DNA of 64,000 nucleotides from CAVQGZ01 sp963712175 (GCA_963712175.1 CAVQGZ010000009.1:62001-126000); one strand, 5' to 3'; counted from the stretch's first letter, positions 1 through 8,424 are shown. Notes: a model not told the origin generated them from the sequence alone. Translations and numbers: made by a program.

Positions 1-271
1 GCCCCAGCGCGTCGAAGTGCACGGCCCAGGGGTAGAGGAAGACGATCTCGATGTCGAAGATGATGAACATCATGGCCGTCAGGTAGTACTTGATCGGGAA
101 CCGTCCGCCGCCCTGGGCCTGAGGGGTCGGCTCGATTCCGCACTCGTAGGCGTCGAGCTTGGCGCGGTTGAACCGGCTCGGTCCGGTGACCTTGCCCGCG
201 ACGAGGGAGAACAGGGCGAACGCGGCGGCAAGACCGGCGAGGCCGAGCACCGGCACGAACGGGTTCACCAT
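1..271 (-). CDS. nuoA: NADH-quinone oxidoreductase subunit A (5' part, runs off window)
   Basis: Membrane subunit of proton-pumping complex I (NADH:menaquinone oxidoreductase). About 90 residues are visible and the 3' end lies beyond the left edge. Seen: an N-terminal membrane helix (about residues 5-26), the loop motif YECGIEP near 42-48, and a second helix carrying FDIEIVFLYPWA near 71-82, all diagnostic of NuoA. The ATG has a close GGAGGA ribosome site. It follows menG on the same strand after 48 bases and is probably the first gene of a nuo operon. A Rex-type palindrome in its leader suggests NADH-responsive control. Confidence 0.95.
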   Translation of the reverse strand, partial: MVNPFVPVLGLAGLAAAFALFSLVAGKVTGPSRFNRAKLDAYECGIEPTPQAQGGGRFPIKYYLTAMMFIIFDIEIVFLYPWAVHFDALG

Positions 272-284
272 GTCCTCCAAGAGG

Positions 285-302
285 TCGTGAAGGCCTTCAC
301 AA
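285..302. promoter_or_regulatory. Rex operator in the nuoA leader
   Basis: The sequence TCGTGAAGGCCTTCACAA matches the Rex consensus TTGTGAA-N4-TTCACAA with one mismatch, and its inner 14 bases form a perfect palindrome. It lies 14 bases upstream of the nuoA start. In Streptomyces, Rex is known to repress the nuo operon. A rex gene is present in this window (23525-24220). A possible -10 box (TAGGAT, 317-322) overlaps the menG stop, which would put the operator just downstream of the transcription start. Confidence 0.8.
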
Positions 303-319
303 ACCTTTCCGACCGCATC

Positions 320-1036
320 CTAGGCCGCTCGCGGCGCGCGGTTCGAACGGGTGGCGCGATGAAGGGTGACGATTCCACCGGACAGGTTGCGCCACTGCAC
401 CTCGCTCCATCCGCACTCGCCGATGGCCGCGGCCAACGAGGGTTGGTCGGGCCAGTCCTGGATGGACTCGGCGAGGTAGACGTAGGCATCGGGCGCACTG
501 GAGACGCGGCGCGCGATCGCGGGAAGCGCCTGCATGAGGTAGTTCTCGTAGACGGTGCGGAACGCGGTGTTCGTCGGGTGGCTGAACTCACAGACAACGA
601 GCGTCCCGCCCGCACGGGTGACTCGCGCCATCTCGGCCAGGCCGACGGACGGATCGACGAGGTTGCGCAGCCCGAACGAGATCGTGACCGCGTCGAACGA
701 CGCGTCGGCGAAGGGCAGCCGCAGGGCGTCGGCAGCGATGAACGTCAGGTGCTCGCGGCGAGGACGACCCGCCCGGAGCATGCCGAGGGAGAAGTCGGCG
801 GCCACGACCTCGGCTCCGAGAGCGTGAATGGCGTCACTCGACGTGCCAGTTCCAGCAGCCAGGTCGAGGACACGGTCGCCCGGACGCGAGTCGACGGCTG
901 AGACGACCTGGCGACGCCAGCGACGGTCCTGACCTGCGGACAGAACGTCGTTGGTCAGGTCGTAGCGGCGCGCGACCGCGTCGAACATCGCCGCCACCTC
1001 GTGCGGCTTCTTGGACAGGTCGGCGCGGTGGCTCAC
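320..1036 (-). CDS. menG: Demethylmenaquinone methyltransferase
   Basis: Catalyses the last step of menaquinone synthesis, SAM-dependent C-methylation of demethylmenaquinone (MenG/UbiE family). 238 residues, normal for the family. Seen: the UbiE signature YDLTNDVLSAGQDRRWR (25-41), SAM-binding motif I VLDLAAGTGT (56-65) and the family motif ISFGLRNL near residue 119. In an actinomycete without ubiquinone the substrate is demethylmenaquinone. The GTG start lies 6 bases after a TAGCCT box, suggesting a leaderless transcript. It is divergent from menF with 39 bases between the starts. Confidence 0.95.
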   Translation of the reverse strand: MSHRADLSKKPHEVAAMFDAVARRYDLTNDVLSAGQDRRWRRQVVSAVDSRPGDRVLDLAAGTGTSSDAIHALGAEVVAADFSLGMLRAGRPRREHLTFIAADALRLPFADASFDAVTISFGLRNLVDPSVGLAEMARVTRAGGTLVVCEFSHPTNTAFRTVYENYLMQALPAIARRVSSAPDAYVYLAESIQDWPDQPSLAAAIGECGWSEVQWRNLSGGIVTLHRATRSNRAPRAA

Positions 1037-1042
1037 CGTGCC

Positions 1043-1067
1043 AGGCTACGCAGAACGGCCGTAACCT
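1043..1067. promoter_or_regulatory. Divergent -10 boxes for menG and menF
   Basis: On the minus strand TAGCCT (1043-1048) ends 6 bases before the menG GTG. On the plus strand TAACCT (1062-1067) ends 8 bases before the menF GTG. Both fit the actinobacterial -10 consensus TANNNT, and the spacing puts transcription starts at or next to the start codons. No ribosome site is visible at either gene. Confidence 0.55.
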
Positions 1068-1075
1068 TTGCCCTC

Positions 1076-2335
1076 GTGTCCGTCGTCGCCGAGGTCCCCA
1101 GCGCACAGCTGGTGGTCCGCAGCCGTGTCGTGGACGACCCCGGCCCGCTGCTCGACCTGGTTCCCGACGACGGCCTCGTCTGGTTGCGCCGCGATGACGG
1201 CATGGTTGCCTGGGGCGAGGTGATCAGGTGGGAGCTGTCCGGCCCGGACCGTTTCGCAGAGGCTGCCCGCACCTGGAAGCAGGCACTGGCCGGTGCAGTC
1301 GTGCGCGACGACGTGGGTGTCGCGGGGTCGGGTCCGGTGGCCTTCGGGTCGTTCACCTTCGCCGAGGACGCCCCATCCGTCCTCCTGGTGCCGGCCGTCG
1401 TCGTCGGGCGGCGCGACGGGGTCAGCTGGGTGACCACGATCAGCAGCGGGGACCGCGTCCCTGAGTCGGCGCAGCCGCGTCCGACGGATGACCCACGCCC
1501 TCCCGGCGACGTGACGTTCGAGGCAGGGACGCTCGGCGACCTGGAGTGGTCGAACGCGGTCTCGTCCGCGGTGGCACGGATCGGCGCCGGTGAGCTCGAC
1601 AAGGTTGTGCTGGCCCGCGACCTCGTCGCCCGCACCGAGCACCCGCTCGACCCGCGGTGGCCCCTGCGGCGACTGGCCGAGCAGTACCCGGGGTGCTGGA
1701 CGTTCCACGTCGACGGACTTCTCGGGGCGACACCGGAGATGCTCATCCGGCTCGAGCGGGGGCTGGCCACCTCACGGGTTCTGGCCGGCACGATTCGCCG
1801 GACCGGTGACGACGAGCACGACTTGGCTCTGGCGGCGTCGCTCGCGCGATCGTCCAAGGACCTCGAGGAGCACGAGTTCGCGGTGCGCTCGGTCGCCGAC
1901 GCGCTGGCACACCACGGCACGCTGAACGTCCCCGAGACACCCTTCGTCCTGCACCTGCCCAACGTCATGCACCTGGCCACCGACGTGACGGGAGTCGTGC
2001 ACGACGGACGCACGGCGCTGGAGCTGGTGTCCGACCTGCACCCCAGCGCAGCCGTCTGTGGCACACCCGCCGACGCGGCGAAGTCGGTGATCGACGAGCT
2101 CGAGCAGCTGGACCGCGGGCGCTACGCCGGCCCAGTCGGGTGGATCGACGCCGATGGTGACGGGGAGTGGGCGATCGCGCTGCGCTGCGCCCAGGTGGAG
2201 GAGGACAACCGGCTGCGGCTCTACGCCGGCTGCGGGATCGTCGCCGGGTCGGATCCCATCGACGAGCTCGCCGAGGCCGACGCCAAGCTCACGCCGATGC
2301 GTGACGCGCTCTACGGACGCCGCGCCAAGGCGTAG
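1076..2335 (+). CDS. menF: Isochorismate synthase
   Basis: Converts chorismate to isochorismate, the first committed step of menaquinone synthesis. 419 residues from GTG 1076. The open frame continues upstream into menG, but the promoter spacing and family start favour 1076. Seen: the chorismate-binding fold in the C-terminal 260 residues, with the conserved AGTIRRTG stretch, SSKDLEEH and a terminal YAGCGIVAGSDP. A salicylate or siderophore EntC role cannot be excluded by sequence alone, but the surrounding men genes make the menaquinone role most likely. Its 3' end overlaps the convergent metW stop by 25 bases. Confidence 0.9.
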   Translation: MSVVAEVPSAQLVVRSRVVDDPGPLLDLVPDDGLVWLRRDDGMVAWGEVIRWELSGPDRFAEAARTWKQALAGAVVRDDVGVAGSGPVAFGSFTFAEDAPSVLLVPAVVVGRRDGVSWVTTISSGDRVPESAQPRPTDDPRPPGDVTFEAGTLGDLEWSNAVSSAVARIGAGELDKVVLARDLVARTEHPLDPRWPLRRLAEQYPGCWTFHVDGLLGATPEMLIRLERGLATSRVLAGTIRRTGDDEHDLALAASLARSSKDLEEHEFAVRSVADALAHHGTLNVPETPFVLHLPNVMHLATDVTGVVHDGRTALELVSDLHPSAAVCGTPADAAKSVIDELEQLDRGRYAGPVGWIDADGDGEWAIALRCAQVEEDNRLRLYAGCGIVAGSDPIDELAEADAKLTPMRDALYGRRAKA

Positions 2336-2904
2336 ACCGCCCGCGCCGCACGCAGGTTGCTGGCCACCGACGCTCGACGCAGTGGCTGGTGCCGCTCATC
2401 CAGGAGAAGGCGCCGTTCTACCTGCAGACCCACCTCGGCAACCAGGGCCTCGGTGTCGGGCAGCGTCGACAGGTGGATGTTCGGGGTCTGGTACCAGGGG
2501 TAGGGCAGCTCGGCCGAGACCGGCATGCGCCCGGCCAGCAGCAGCTCGCCGCGGTGACGCCAGTAGGCGAAGTTGGGCACCGACAGGATGCATCGCGGCG
2601 CGATCCGAGCGATCTGGGTCAGCACATGGCGCGGGCGTCTCGTCGCCTGGAGGGTCTGGGAGAGCACCACGATGTCGTAGGAGTCGTCGGCGAAGGCGTC
2701 CAGGTCGTTGTCGATGTCCAGGCTCAGGACCGGGACGCCACGCGCCACCGACTCCAGGAACGCGTCACGGTCGATCTCGACCCCGGTGCCGCGGCAGCCT
2801 TTGGCCGCCAGGTGCTCCAGCAGGTCTCCCGGGCCGCACCCCAGGTCGAGCACCTGTGCGCCGACCGGCACGAGCTCGCCCACCAGCTCCAGGTCAGGCC
2901 GCAC
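2311..2904 (-). CDS. metW: Methionine biosynthesis methyltransferase-like protein MetW
   Basis: 197 residues, a full-length MetW. Seen: SAM-binding motif VLDLGCGPGDLLEHL near the N-terminus, the family-typical SQTLQATRRP and VPNFAYWRHRGELLL. MetW usually pairs with MetX and is needed for efficient homoserine acylation, although its exact chemistry is debated. The GTG start lies inside the metX 3' end, so translation is probably coupled. It is the last gene of the metY-metX-metW operon. The open frame reaches further upstream, but that part is a shadow of metX. Confidence 0.93.
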   Translation of the reverse strand: MRPDLELVGELVPVGAQVLDLGCGPGDLLEHLAAKGCRGTGVEIDRDAFLESVARGVPVLSLDIDNDLDAFADDSYDIVVLSQTLQATRRPRHVLTQIARIAPRCILSVPNFAYWRHRGELLLAGRMPVSAELPYPWYQTPNIHLSTLPDTEALVAEVGLQVERRLLLDERHQPLRRASVASNLRAARAVYALARRP

Positions 2905-4018
2905 GACCGGCCCCCAGGAAGGCAGCAACCACCGCGTGGTACTCAGGAACCGGAAGCAGGAAGGAGTCGTGCCCGGTCGGGCTGGCGACCTCGCGGAACG
3001 TGACCGGGACCCGGGCGTGCTCCAGTGACTGGGCGATACGCAGGGAGTGGGAGGTGTCGAAGCGCCAGTCCGAGTCGAAGGACAGCACGAGCGTCCGGGT
3101 GCCGTACTCGGCCATGGCCGCGAGCTGGCTGGCGGCGTCCGGCTCGGAGAACGGGTCGTAGTAGTCCAGGGCTCGCGACAGGTAGAGGTAGGACAGCGCA
3201 TCGAACCTCGACAAGAACGACTCGCCCTGGTGGCGCAGGTAGCTCTCGACCTGGAAGTCGACGCCGAAGCCGAATCGCGGGGACGAGGAGTCCTGGAACC
3301 GTCGGCCGAACTTCTCGGTCATCGCTGCCTCGGACAGGTACGTGATGTGCGCCATCATGCGAGCGACGGCCAACCCCACGTCGGGGCCGCGGCCGGTGCC
3401 GTAGTAGCGGCCTTCGGCGAAGTTGGGGTCGCGCATGATCGCCTCCCGCGCCACGGCGGAGAAGGCGATGTTCTGCGCCGAGAGGCGCGAGGACGCCGCG
3501 ACGACGACGGCGGAGGCGACCTCGTCCGGGGCCTCGAGTGCCCAGGAGAGAGCCTGCATGCCGCCGAGGGACCCGCCCACCACCGCGTGGAGACGATCGA
3601 TGCCCAGGAGGCGGGTCAGGCGCCGATGGGCGGCGACGAAGTCGGAGACGCTGAGCAGCGGGAAGTCCATGCCGTAGGGCTGCCCGGTTCGCGGGTCGGT
3701 CGAGGAGGGACCCGTCGTCCCCTGGCAGCCACCGAGCAGGTTCGCGCAGACGACGAAGAACCGGTCGGTGTCCACCGGACGGCCCGAACCGATGATGTTG
3801 TCCCACCAGCCGCGCCGGGCGGGGTTGCCGTGATGGCCGGCGGCGTGCGCGTCGCCGGTCAGCGCGTGGCAGACGAAGACAGCGTTGTCACCGGTGAAGG
3901 TGCCGTACGTCTCGTAGGCGACCTCGACGTGCTCCAGGGTCGCCCCGGACGTGAGCACCAGCGGGTCGTCCTCGGTGGCGAGAACGACCCGCTGGGTCTC
4001 GACGAGTCCGATCGACAC
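2894..4018 (-). CDS. metX: Homoserine O-acetyltransferase
   Basis: Transfers an acetyl group (or succinyl in some members) from acyl-CoA to homoserine, feeding direct sulfhydrylation by MetY. 374 residues, an alpha/beta hydrolase. Seen: nucleophile elbow GGSLGGM with catalytic Ser near 150, a catalytic Asp in LSFDSDWRFD near 310, and His in TGHDSF near 348. It has the MetX loop CANLLGGCQGTTGP. The GTG start is 5 bases after the metY stop. Acetyl versus succinyl specificity is not resolved here. Confidence 0.95.
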   Translation of the reverse strand: MSIGLVETQRVVLATEDDPLVLTSGATLEHVEVAYETYGTFTGDNAVFVCHALTGDAHAAGHHGNPARRGWWDNIIGSGRPVDTDRFFVVCANLLGGCQGTTGPSSTDPRTGQPYGMDFPLLSVSDFVAAHRRLTRLLGIDRLHAVVGGSLGGMQALSWALEAPDEVASAVVVAASSRLSAQNIAFSAVAREAIMRDPNFAEGRYYGTGRGPDVGLAVARMMAHITYLSEAAMTEKFGRRFQDSSSPRFGFGVDFQVESYLRHQGESFLSRFDALSYLYLSRALDYYDPFSEPDAASQLAAMAEYGTRTLVLSFDSDWRFDTSHSLRIAQSLEHARVPVTFREVASPTGHDSFLLPVPEYHAVVAAFLGAGRAA

Positions 4019-4023
4019 GAGCG

Positions 4024-5328
4024 CTAGGAGACCTGGGCGGCCTTGGTCAGGGCCTGGTCGAGGTCGGCCAGCAGGTCGTCGATGCCTTCGATGCCCACCG
4101 ACAGACGCACCAGGTCCTCGGCAACGCCGGCGTCCACCAGCTCGTCGGTAGTCAGCTGGCTGTGCGTGGTCGTGGCGTTGTGGATAGCCAGCGACTTGGC
4201 GTCCCCGATGTTGGCCAGGTGACTGAACAGCTCGAGGCTGTCGACGAAGGTCCGCCCGCCCTCGCGACCGGTCTTCACGCCGAACGACACCAGGCCGCCG
4301 TATCCGTGCCCGGTGAAGATCTTGTCGGCCGTGGCCTTGTAGGGACTGGACTCGAGACCCGGGTAGTTGACCCAGGTCACGGCGTCGTGCGACTGCAGGT
4401 ACTGCGCGACGGCCAGAGCGTTCTCGCTGTGCCGCTGCATCCGCAGGTGCAGGGTCTCCAGGCCCTGCAGGAACAGGAAGGAGTTGAACGGCGAGATGGC
4501 CGCCCCGGTGTTGCGCAGCAGCACCGTCCTCGCCCGGATGATGTAGGCGAGGTTGCCGACGGCCTCGGTCCACACCACGCCGTGGTAGGCCGGGTCAGGT
4601 GCGGTGAGGCCCGGGAACCGCTCGGCGTGGGCGGTCCAGTCGAACGTCCCGGCATCGACGATCACGCCGCCGATGGACGTGCCGTGGCCTCCGATGTACT
4701 TGGTCGCTGAGTGCACGGAGACGTCGGCGCCGTGGTCGAAGACCCGCGCCAGGTACGGGGTCGGTGCGGTGTTGTCGACGACGAGCGGCAGCCCGAAGGA
4801 GTGCGCCGCGTCGGCCCAGGCGGCGACGTCCACGACGTTGATCTTCGGGTTGCCGACCGTCTCGGCGAACACGAGCTTCGTGCGGTCGTCGACGAGCTCG
4901 GCCAGCTGCTCGGGCTTGTCCGGGTCGACGAAGCGCACCTCGACGCCGAACTGGGGCAACGTGTGGGCGAACAGGGCGTACGTCCCGCCGTACAGCGTGG
5001 ACAGCGCCACGATGTTGTCCCCGGCATAGGTCAGGTTCAGCACGGCGTACGTGATCGCCGACGAGCCGGACGCCGTTGCCAAGGCCGCGGCGCCACCCTC
5101 GAGAGCTGCGACGCGCGCCTCGAACACCGACTGGGTCGGGTTCATGATGCGGGTGTAGATGTTGCCGGGCACCTTCAGCGCGAACAGGTCCGCGGCGTGG
5201 TCGGTGTCGTCGAAGACGTAGGAGGTCGTCTGGTAGATGGGTACGGCCCGGCTGTTGGTCGTCGGGTCGGGCTCCTGCCCGGCGTGCACAGCCAGGGTCT
5301 CCGGGGTGAAGGTGCTGTCGTCGGCCAC
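4024..5328 (-). CDS. metY: O-acetylhomoserine sulfhydrylase
   Basis: PLP enzyme that makes homocysteine from O-acetylhomoserine and sulfide. 434 residues, typical for MetY and longer than cystathionine gamma-synthase. Seen: YTRIMNPT near 58-65, ASGSSAITYA near 86-95, and the PLP lysine in SVHSATKYIGGHG (K210). The GTG start has a GAGGAG ribosome site 8 bases upstream; the frame stays open further upstream, but that stretch is the riboswitch leader. First gene of metY-metX-metW, behind a SAM-I riboswitch, so expression should fall when SAM is plentiful. Confidence 0.95.
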   Translation of the reverse strand: MADDSTFTPETLAVHAGQEPDPTTNSRAVPIYQTTSYVFDDTDHAADLFALKVPGNIYTRIMNPTQSVFEARVAALEGGAAALATASGSSAITYAVLNLTYAGDNIVALSTLYGGTYALFAHTLPQFGVEVRFVDPDKPEQLAELVDDRTKLVFAETVGNPKINVVDVAAWADAAHSFGLPLVVDNTAPTPYLARVFDHGADVSVHSATKYIGGHGTSIGGVIVDAGTFDWTAHAERFPGLTAPDPAYHGVVWTEAVGNLAYIIRARTVLLRNTGAAISPFNSFLFLQGLETLHLRMQRHSENALAVAQYLQSHDAVTWVNYPGLESSPYKATADKIFTGHGYGGLVSFGVKTGREGGRTFVDSLELFSHLANIGDAKSLAIHNATTTHSQLTTDELVDAGVAEDLVRLSVGIEGIDDLLADLDQALTKAAQVS

Positions 5329-5418
5329 GTCAGGTGGCTCCTCTCTGCCGCTCGCGGCGGCGTCGGGTCCCGGGGGTCCGACGTGCGCCGGGAGCCTGGC
5401 GGCGAGCCCGTGGCACGA

Positions 5419-5543
5419 CACATTCATCTCTCGCCGTGACCCCCGGGACGAGAGCCACGCCGCTGGAGTTAGCACCTGACGGCGGATGCCCGGTTGCTGC
5501 GGCGTCGATGGGCCAGATCCCTCAGCCGCTCGTGATGAACGTG
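5419..5543 (-). promoter_or_regulatory. SAM-I riboswitch controlling metYXW
   Basis: Read on the minus strand. P1 is a 10-pair stem: CACGTTCATC (5543-5534) pairs with GATGAATGTG (5428-5419), with one G-U pair. Between them are the SAM-I core elements in order: GAGCGGCTGAGGGATCTGGC, then CCATCGACGCC, GCAGCAACC, GGTGCTAACTCC, and GAGAGATGA leading into the 3' P1 strand. It starts about 7 bases after the -10 box of a good promoter. The 90 bases between it and the metY start hold GC-rich hairpins (for example 5361-5383 and 5347-5361) near the ribosome site but no U-tract, so control of translation is more likely than a classical terminator. Confidence 0.92.
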
Positions 5544-5551
5544 CGTGCAGA

Positions 5552-5580
5552 ACGCTAACCGATGCCGACGGCTGCGCCAA
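5552..5580 (-). promoter_or_regulatory. Promoter of the riboswitch-metYXW operon
   Basis: On the minus strand, -35 TTGGCG (5580-5575) and -10 TAGCGT (5557-5552) are separated by exactly 17 bases. The predicted start is around 5545, immediately before the riboswitch P1 stem, so the aptamer sits at the very 5' end of the transcript. Confidence 0.65.
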
Positions 5581-5641
5581 GCGGTGGTGCGGGACCGCGG
5601 TGGTGCGGCATGTCACCACGGGCACCTGTTCGACGATGGAG

Positions 5642-5745
5642 CCCCCGGTTCACCTGACGGCACATGGGTGGATCGCTTGGTGCGCTGAGCGCACCAACGC
5701 CTCCACCCATCAGCCAAGCGCCGGGCCAACGCCTCCATCCACGCG
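5642..5745. repeat. Intergenic structured repeat, copy 1 (plus a half copy)
   Basis: A 69-base block (5642-5710) aligns without gaps to 46019-46087. It begins with CCCCCGGTTCACC. Then come stem arm ATGGGTGGA (5664-5672), a perfect 17-base palindrome GGTGCGCTGAGCGCACC (5679-5695) and the opposite arm TCCACCCAT (5702-5710). A half copy (5726-5745) matches 46071-46090 at 19 of 20 bases. The region between the metY promoter and the menD stop (about 5581-5800) holds nothing else I recognise. Confidence 0.8.
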
Positions 5746-5800
5746 CCGGCAAGGCCCGGTGCCTGGATGGTGGGGTGGGCGGGCCGTTGGCGGCCGGCCG

Positions 5801-7468
5801 TCAGTCGGCCGCGATTGCGTCGGCCGCGGCCTGGCGCAGCTGCGCATGCAGCTCGCGGTTGCGCCTGCGATCGACCTGGACCTCCACCACCCGTAGGCCC
5901 GGTGCGGGGCGAAGCGCCTCGGCCAGCTCTGCCCTGGTGGCGACACGGGTGTGGCCGACACCAGCACCCACGCACCACGCGGCGACGTCCACGCCTGTCG
6001 CGGTCCCGAACACCCTCTCGAAGACGTCGCTGTGCTCGGGCTCGCCGGGCTCGAGAAGGCCGAAGATGCCGCCGCCGTCGTTGTTGACGACGACCAGGCA
6101 CAGGTCGGGCCGCGGTTCTGCTGCGCCGACAAGCAGCCCCGTGGAGTCGTGGACGAACGTGAGGTCACCCATCAGGGCGTACGTAGGGCTGGGGCTGCCG
6201 AGCGCGACACCGATCGCGGTGGACACGGTTCCGTCGATGCCGGCCAGGCCCCGGTTGGCCAGCACGCGGACGTCGGGGCGAGGAGCGGCGGCCAGGTAGA
6301 CGTCGCGCACCGGCTGGCTCGACCCGAGCACGAGCGTCCCACCTGACGGGACGGCGGCCACGACGTCGGCGGCCACGGCCGGCTCGGTCGGCCAGCCTTG
6401 GCCGTCGAGAACCTCGTGCACGCCCAACCAGGCGCGGGCACCGGCGGCCCGCCAGGCATCCAGCCACTCCTGCCGCCGCTCACCTCGCGGGTGAGGCGAG
6501 CCGGCCAGGACGGCAGCGCGATGACCGGGGTCGGGCCACTCGGCGTGGCGACCCGGGACGACGACGAGCTCGCAGTCGTCGTCGGCCAGCAGGCCCAGAA
6601 CGGAGCGCGACAGGGTCGGGCGACCGAAGACGACCACGCGCCGTGGGCGATTCCGACGCACGAACTCCGCATCGGCGACGACCGCCGGGGCGGCCGGAAC
6701 CGTCGATGGCTCGCCCCAGACCCCGGAGCTCGGCTCGGCCACCACGGGCCACCCACCTCGCGCCGCGACCTCGTCGGCGGCCGGGCCGGCCCCGTCCCCG
6801 GCGACCACCAGCGTCGGGACGGCAGCGTCGAGGCGGTGCCGGTCATGGCTGGAGTCCTCGGGTGCCGTGTGCTCGAGGAGAAGCCACGGCGCCCCGTCAG
6901 GCCGACCCTCGGGGGTCGGCCGCGTCCGCGCAGTCGGCACCAGCGGCTCGGTGAGCTCCAGGTTGAGGTGCACCGGGCCCGGCGACGGGCCCTGCGCGAC
7001 CGACAGCGCGCGGGCGAGAGTCGCGCGCCAGTACGGCCCCTGCGGGGGCAGCGCCGCGATCAGCCGCCCGGACCAGCGCACGGACCCGCGCAGGATCCCC
7101 AGGTGGTCGGTGGTCTGGTTCGCACCGACCCCCTGTAGCTCGGCTGGGCGGTCCGGAGTCACCGCGATCAGCGGCAGCCCACTGTGGTACGCCTCGAGGA
7201 CGGCCGGGTGCAGGTTGGCCACCGCCGTCCCGGAGGTGCAGACCACGGGCACGGGACGTCCCGTGGCCCGGACCAGGCCCAGCGCGAGATAGCCCGCTCC
7301 GCGTTCGTCGATTCGCACGTGCAGGCGAAGCACGTCGGCCCGGTCGGCCTCGGCAAGGGCGAACGCCATCGGCCCGCTGCGGGAGCCGGGGCTCAGGACG
7401 GCCTCCCGAACACCGCCCCGGGCCAGCTCGTCGACGACGGTACGGGCGAGCTCGATGCTGCCGGTCAT
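5801..7468 (-). CDS. menD: SEPHCHC synthase (MenD)
   Basis: Thiamine-diphosphate enzyme that joins isochorismate and 2-oxoglutarate to give the MenD product of menaquinone synthesis. 555 residues, normal length. Seen: N-terminal pyrimidine-binding half with VLSPGSRSGPMAFAL and DERGAGYLALGL near residues 20-55, SGTAVANLHPAV, and a C-terminal diphosphate-binding segment with GDLTFVHD and VVNNDGGGIF. ATG 7468 overlaps the menC stop (ATGA), so menC and menD are translationally coupled. Downstream is the repeat region at 5642-5745. Confidence 0.95.
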   Translation of the reverse strand: MTGSIELARTVVDELARGGVREAVLSPGSRSGPMAFALAEADRADVLRLHVRIDERGAGYLALGLVRATGRPVPVVCTSGTAVANLHPAVLEAYHSGLPLIAVTPDRPAELQGVGANQTTDHLGILRGSVRWSGRLIAALPPQGPYWRATLARALSVAQGPSPGPVHLNLELTEPLVPTARTRPTPEGRPDGAPWLLLEHTAPEDSSHDRHRLDAAVPTLVVAGDGAGPAADEVAARGGWPVVAEPSSGVWGEPSTVPAAPAVVADAEFVRRNRPRRVVVFGRPTLSRSVLGLLADDDCELVVVPGRHAEWPDPGHRAAVLAGSPHPRGERRQEWLDAWRAAGARAWLGVHEVLDGQGWPTEPAVAADVVAAVPSGGTLVLGSSQPVRDVYLAAAPRPDVRVLANRGLAGIDGTVSTAIGVALGSPSPTYALMGDLTFVHDSTGLLVGAAEPRPDLCLVVVNNDGGGIFGLLEPGEPEHSDVFERVFGTATGVDVAAWCVGAGVGHTRVATRAELAEALRPAPGLRVVEVQVDRRRNRELHAQLRQAAADAIAAD

Positions 7469-8424
7469 GCGGCCAGCTCTGCCACGCGCTCGAGCCGGCG
7501 CTGCCACCAGGCGACGCGGTCGTCGGGGGCGACGAGCTCGACCAGCAGCCGCTGCGCCGGCACGACTCGGCGGACCTCCACCTGACCGTCCCGCGGCACC
7601 AGCGGCTCCTCGGTCACGTCACGGGCCAGCAGGGCGCCTGTGCCAAGCCCACAAGCGTAGGGAAGCTCGGGCAAGGACGCGGCGGCCGCGACCCCGGCCG
7701 CCAGCCCGACGCTCGTGTCCAGGGCGCTGGAGACCACAACCGGGCGATCGAGCTGCTCGGCCAGCCTCAGCACGGCTGCGACTCCACCCAGCGGTGACAC
7801 CTTGGCGACCACGACATCGACCGCCTCAGCGGCTCGGCGCGGGTCCGTACCCAACCGGATCGACTCGTCTGCAGCCAGCGGGACGTCGACGCGCCGCCGC
7901 AGCTCGGCGAGGTCGTCGACCTCGGAGCACGGCTGCTCCGCGTACTCCAGTCCCCCCGCTGCGCGTTCGTAGCGGGGCAGCGCCGCGACTGCCTCGTCGA
8001 GGCTCCAGGCGCCGTTGACATCGATGCGCACGCGGCCGCCGCGGCCCACGGCGGCACGGACCGCCTCGAGGCGCGCCAGGTCGTCCGCCTCCGCCTGCCC
8101 CGGCTCGCCCACCTTGACCTTGACGGTGTCGCACCCCGGGTAGAGGGCCAGAACCTCGGGCACCTCGACAGCCGGCACCGCGGGGACGGTGGCGTTCACC
8201 GGCACGCTCGCCCGGTGAGGGGCGGGCCACGGGTAGGTCGCAGCGTCCACAGCGGCACGAAACCACGTGACGGCCGTCTCGTCGTCGTACTCCGTGAAGG
8301 GCGCGAACTCGGCCCAGCCGGCGGGCCCGCGCCACAGGACGGCCTCGCGGGCCGCCAGCCCGCGAAAGCGCACTCGCAGCGGCAGGCGGACGACAGCGAC
8401 GTCGCCGATCGGGGTAGGCAGCAC
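7465..8424 (-). CDS. menC: o-Succinylbenzoate synthase
   Basis: Enolase-superfamily dehydratase that makes o-succinylbenzoate. 319 residues from GTG 8424. The frame extends upstream, but only into menB. Seen: TVKVKVG (catalytic Lys of KxK type), metal ligands in RIDVNGAW, EQPC and AADES, and VAKVSPLGG with the second catalytic Lys. It is coupled to menD by a 4-base overlap and lies head-to-head with menB, only 19 bases between the two start codons. Confidence 0.93.
   Translation of the reverse strand: MLPTPIGDVAVVRLPLRVRFRGLAAREAVLWRGPAGWAEFAPFTEYDDETAVTWFRAAVDAATYPWPAPHRASVPVNATVPAVPAVEVPEVLALYPGCDTVKVKVGEPGQAEADDLARLEAVRAAVGRGGRVRIDVNGAWSLDEAVAALPRYERAAGGLEYAEQPCSEVDDLAELRRRVDVPLAADESIRLGTDPRRAAEAVDVVVAKVSPLGGVAAVLRLAEQLDRPVVVSSALDTSVGLAAGVAAAASLPELPYACGLGTGALLARDVTEEPLVPRDGQVEVRRVVPAQRLLVELVAPDDRVAWWQRRLERVAELAA

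Noticed and set aside
2154..4027. Several long plus-strand ORFs over metW and metX
   Set aside because: Arg/Pro-rich translations without motifs, opposite well-identified genes.
5347..5383. Classical intrinsic terminator as the riboswitch expression platform
   Set aside because: Hairpins are present but no run of T follows, so termination cannot be claimed; translational control is the more cautious reading.
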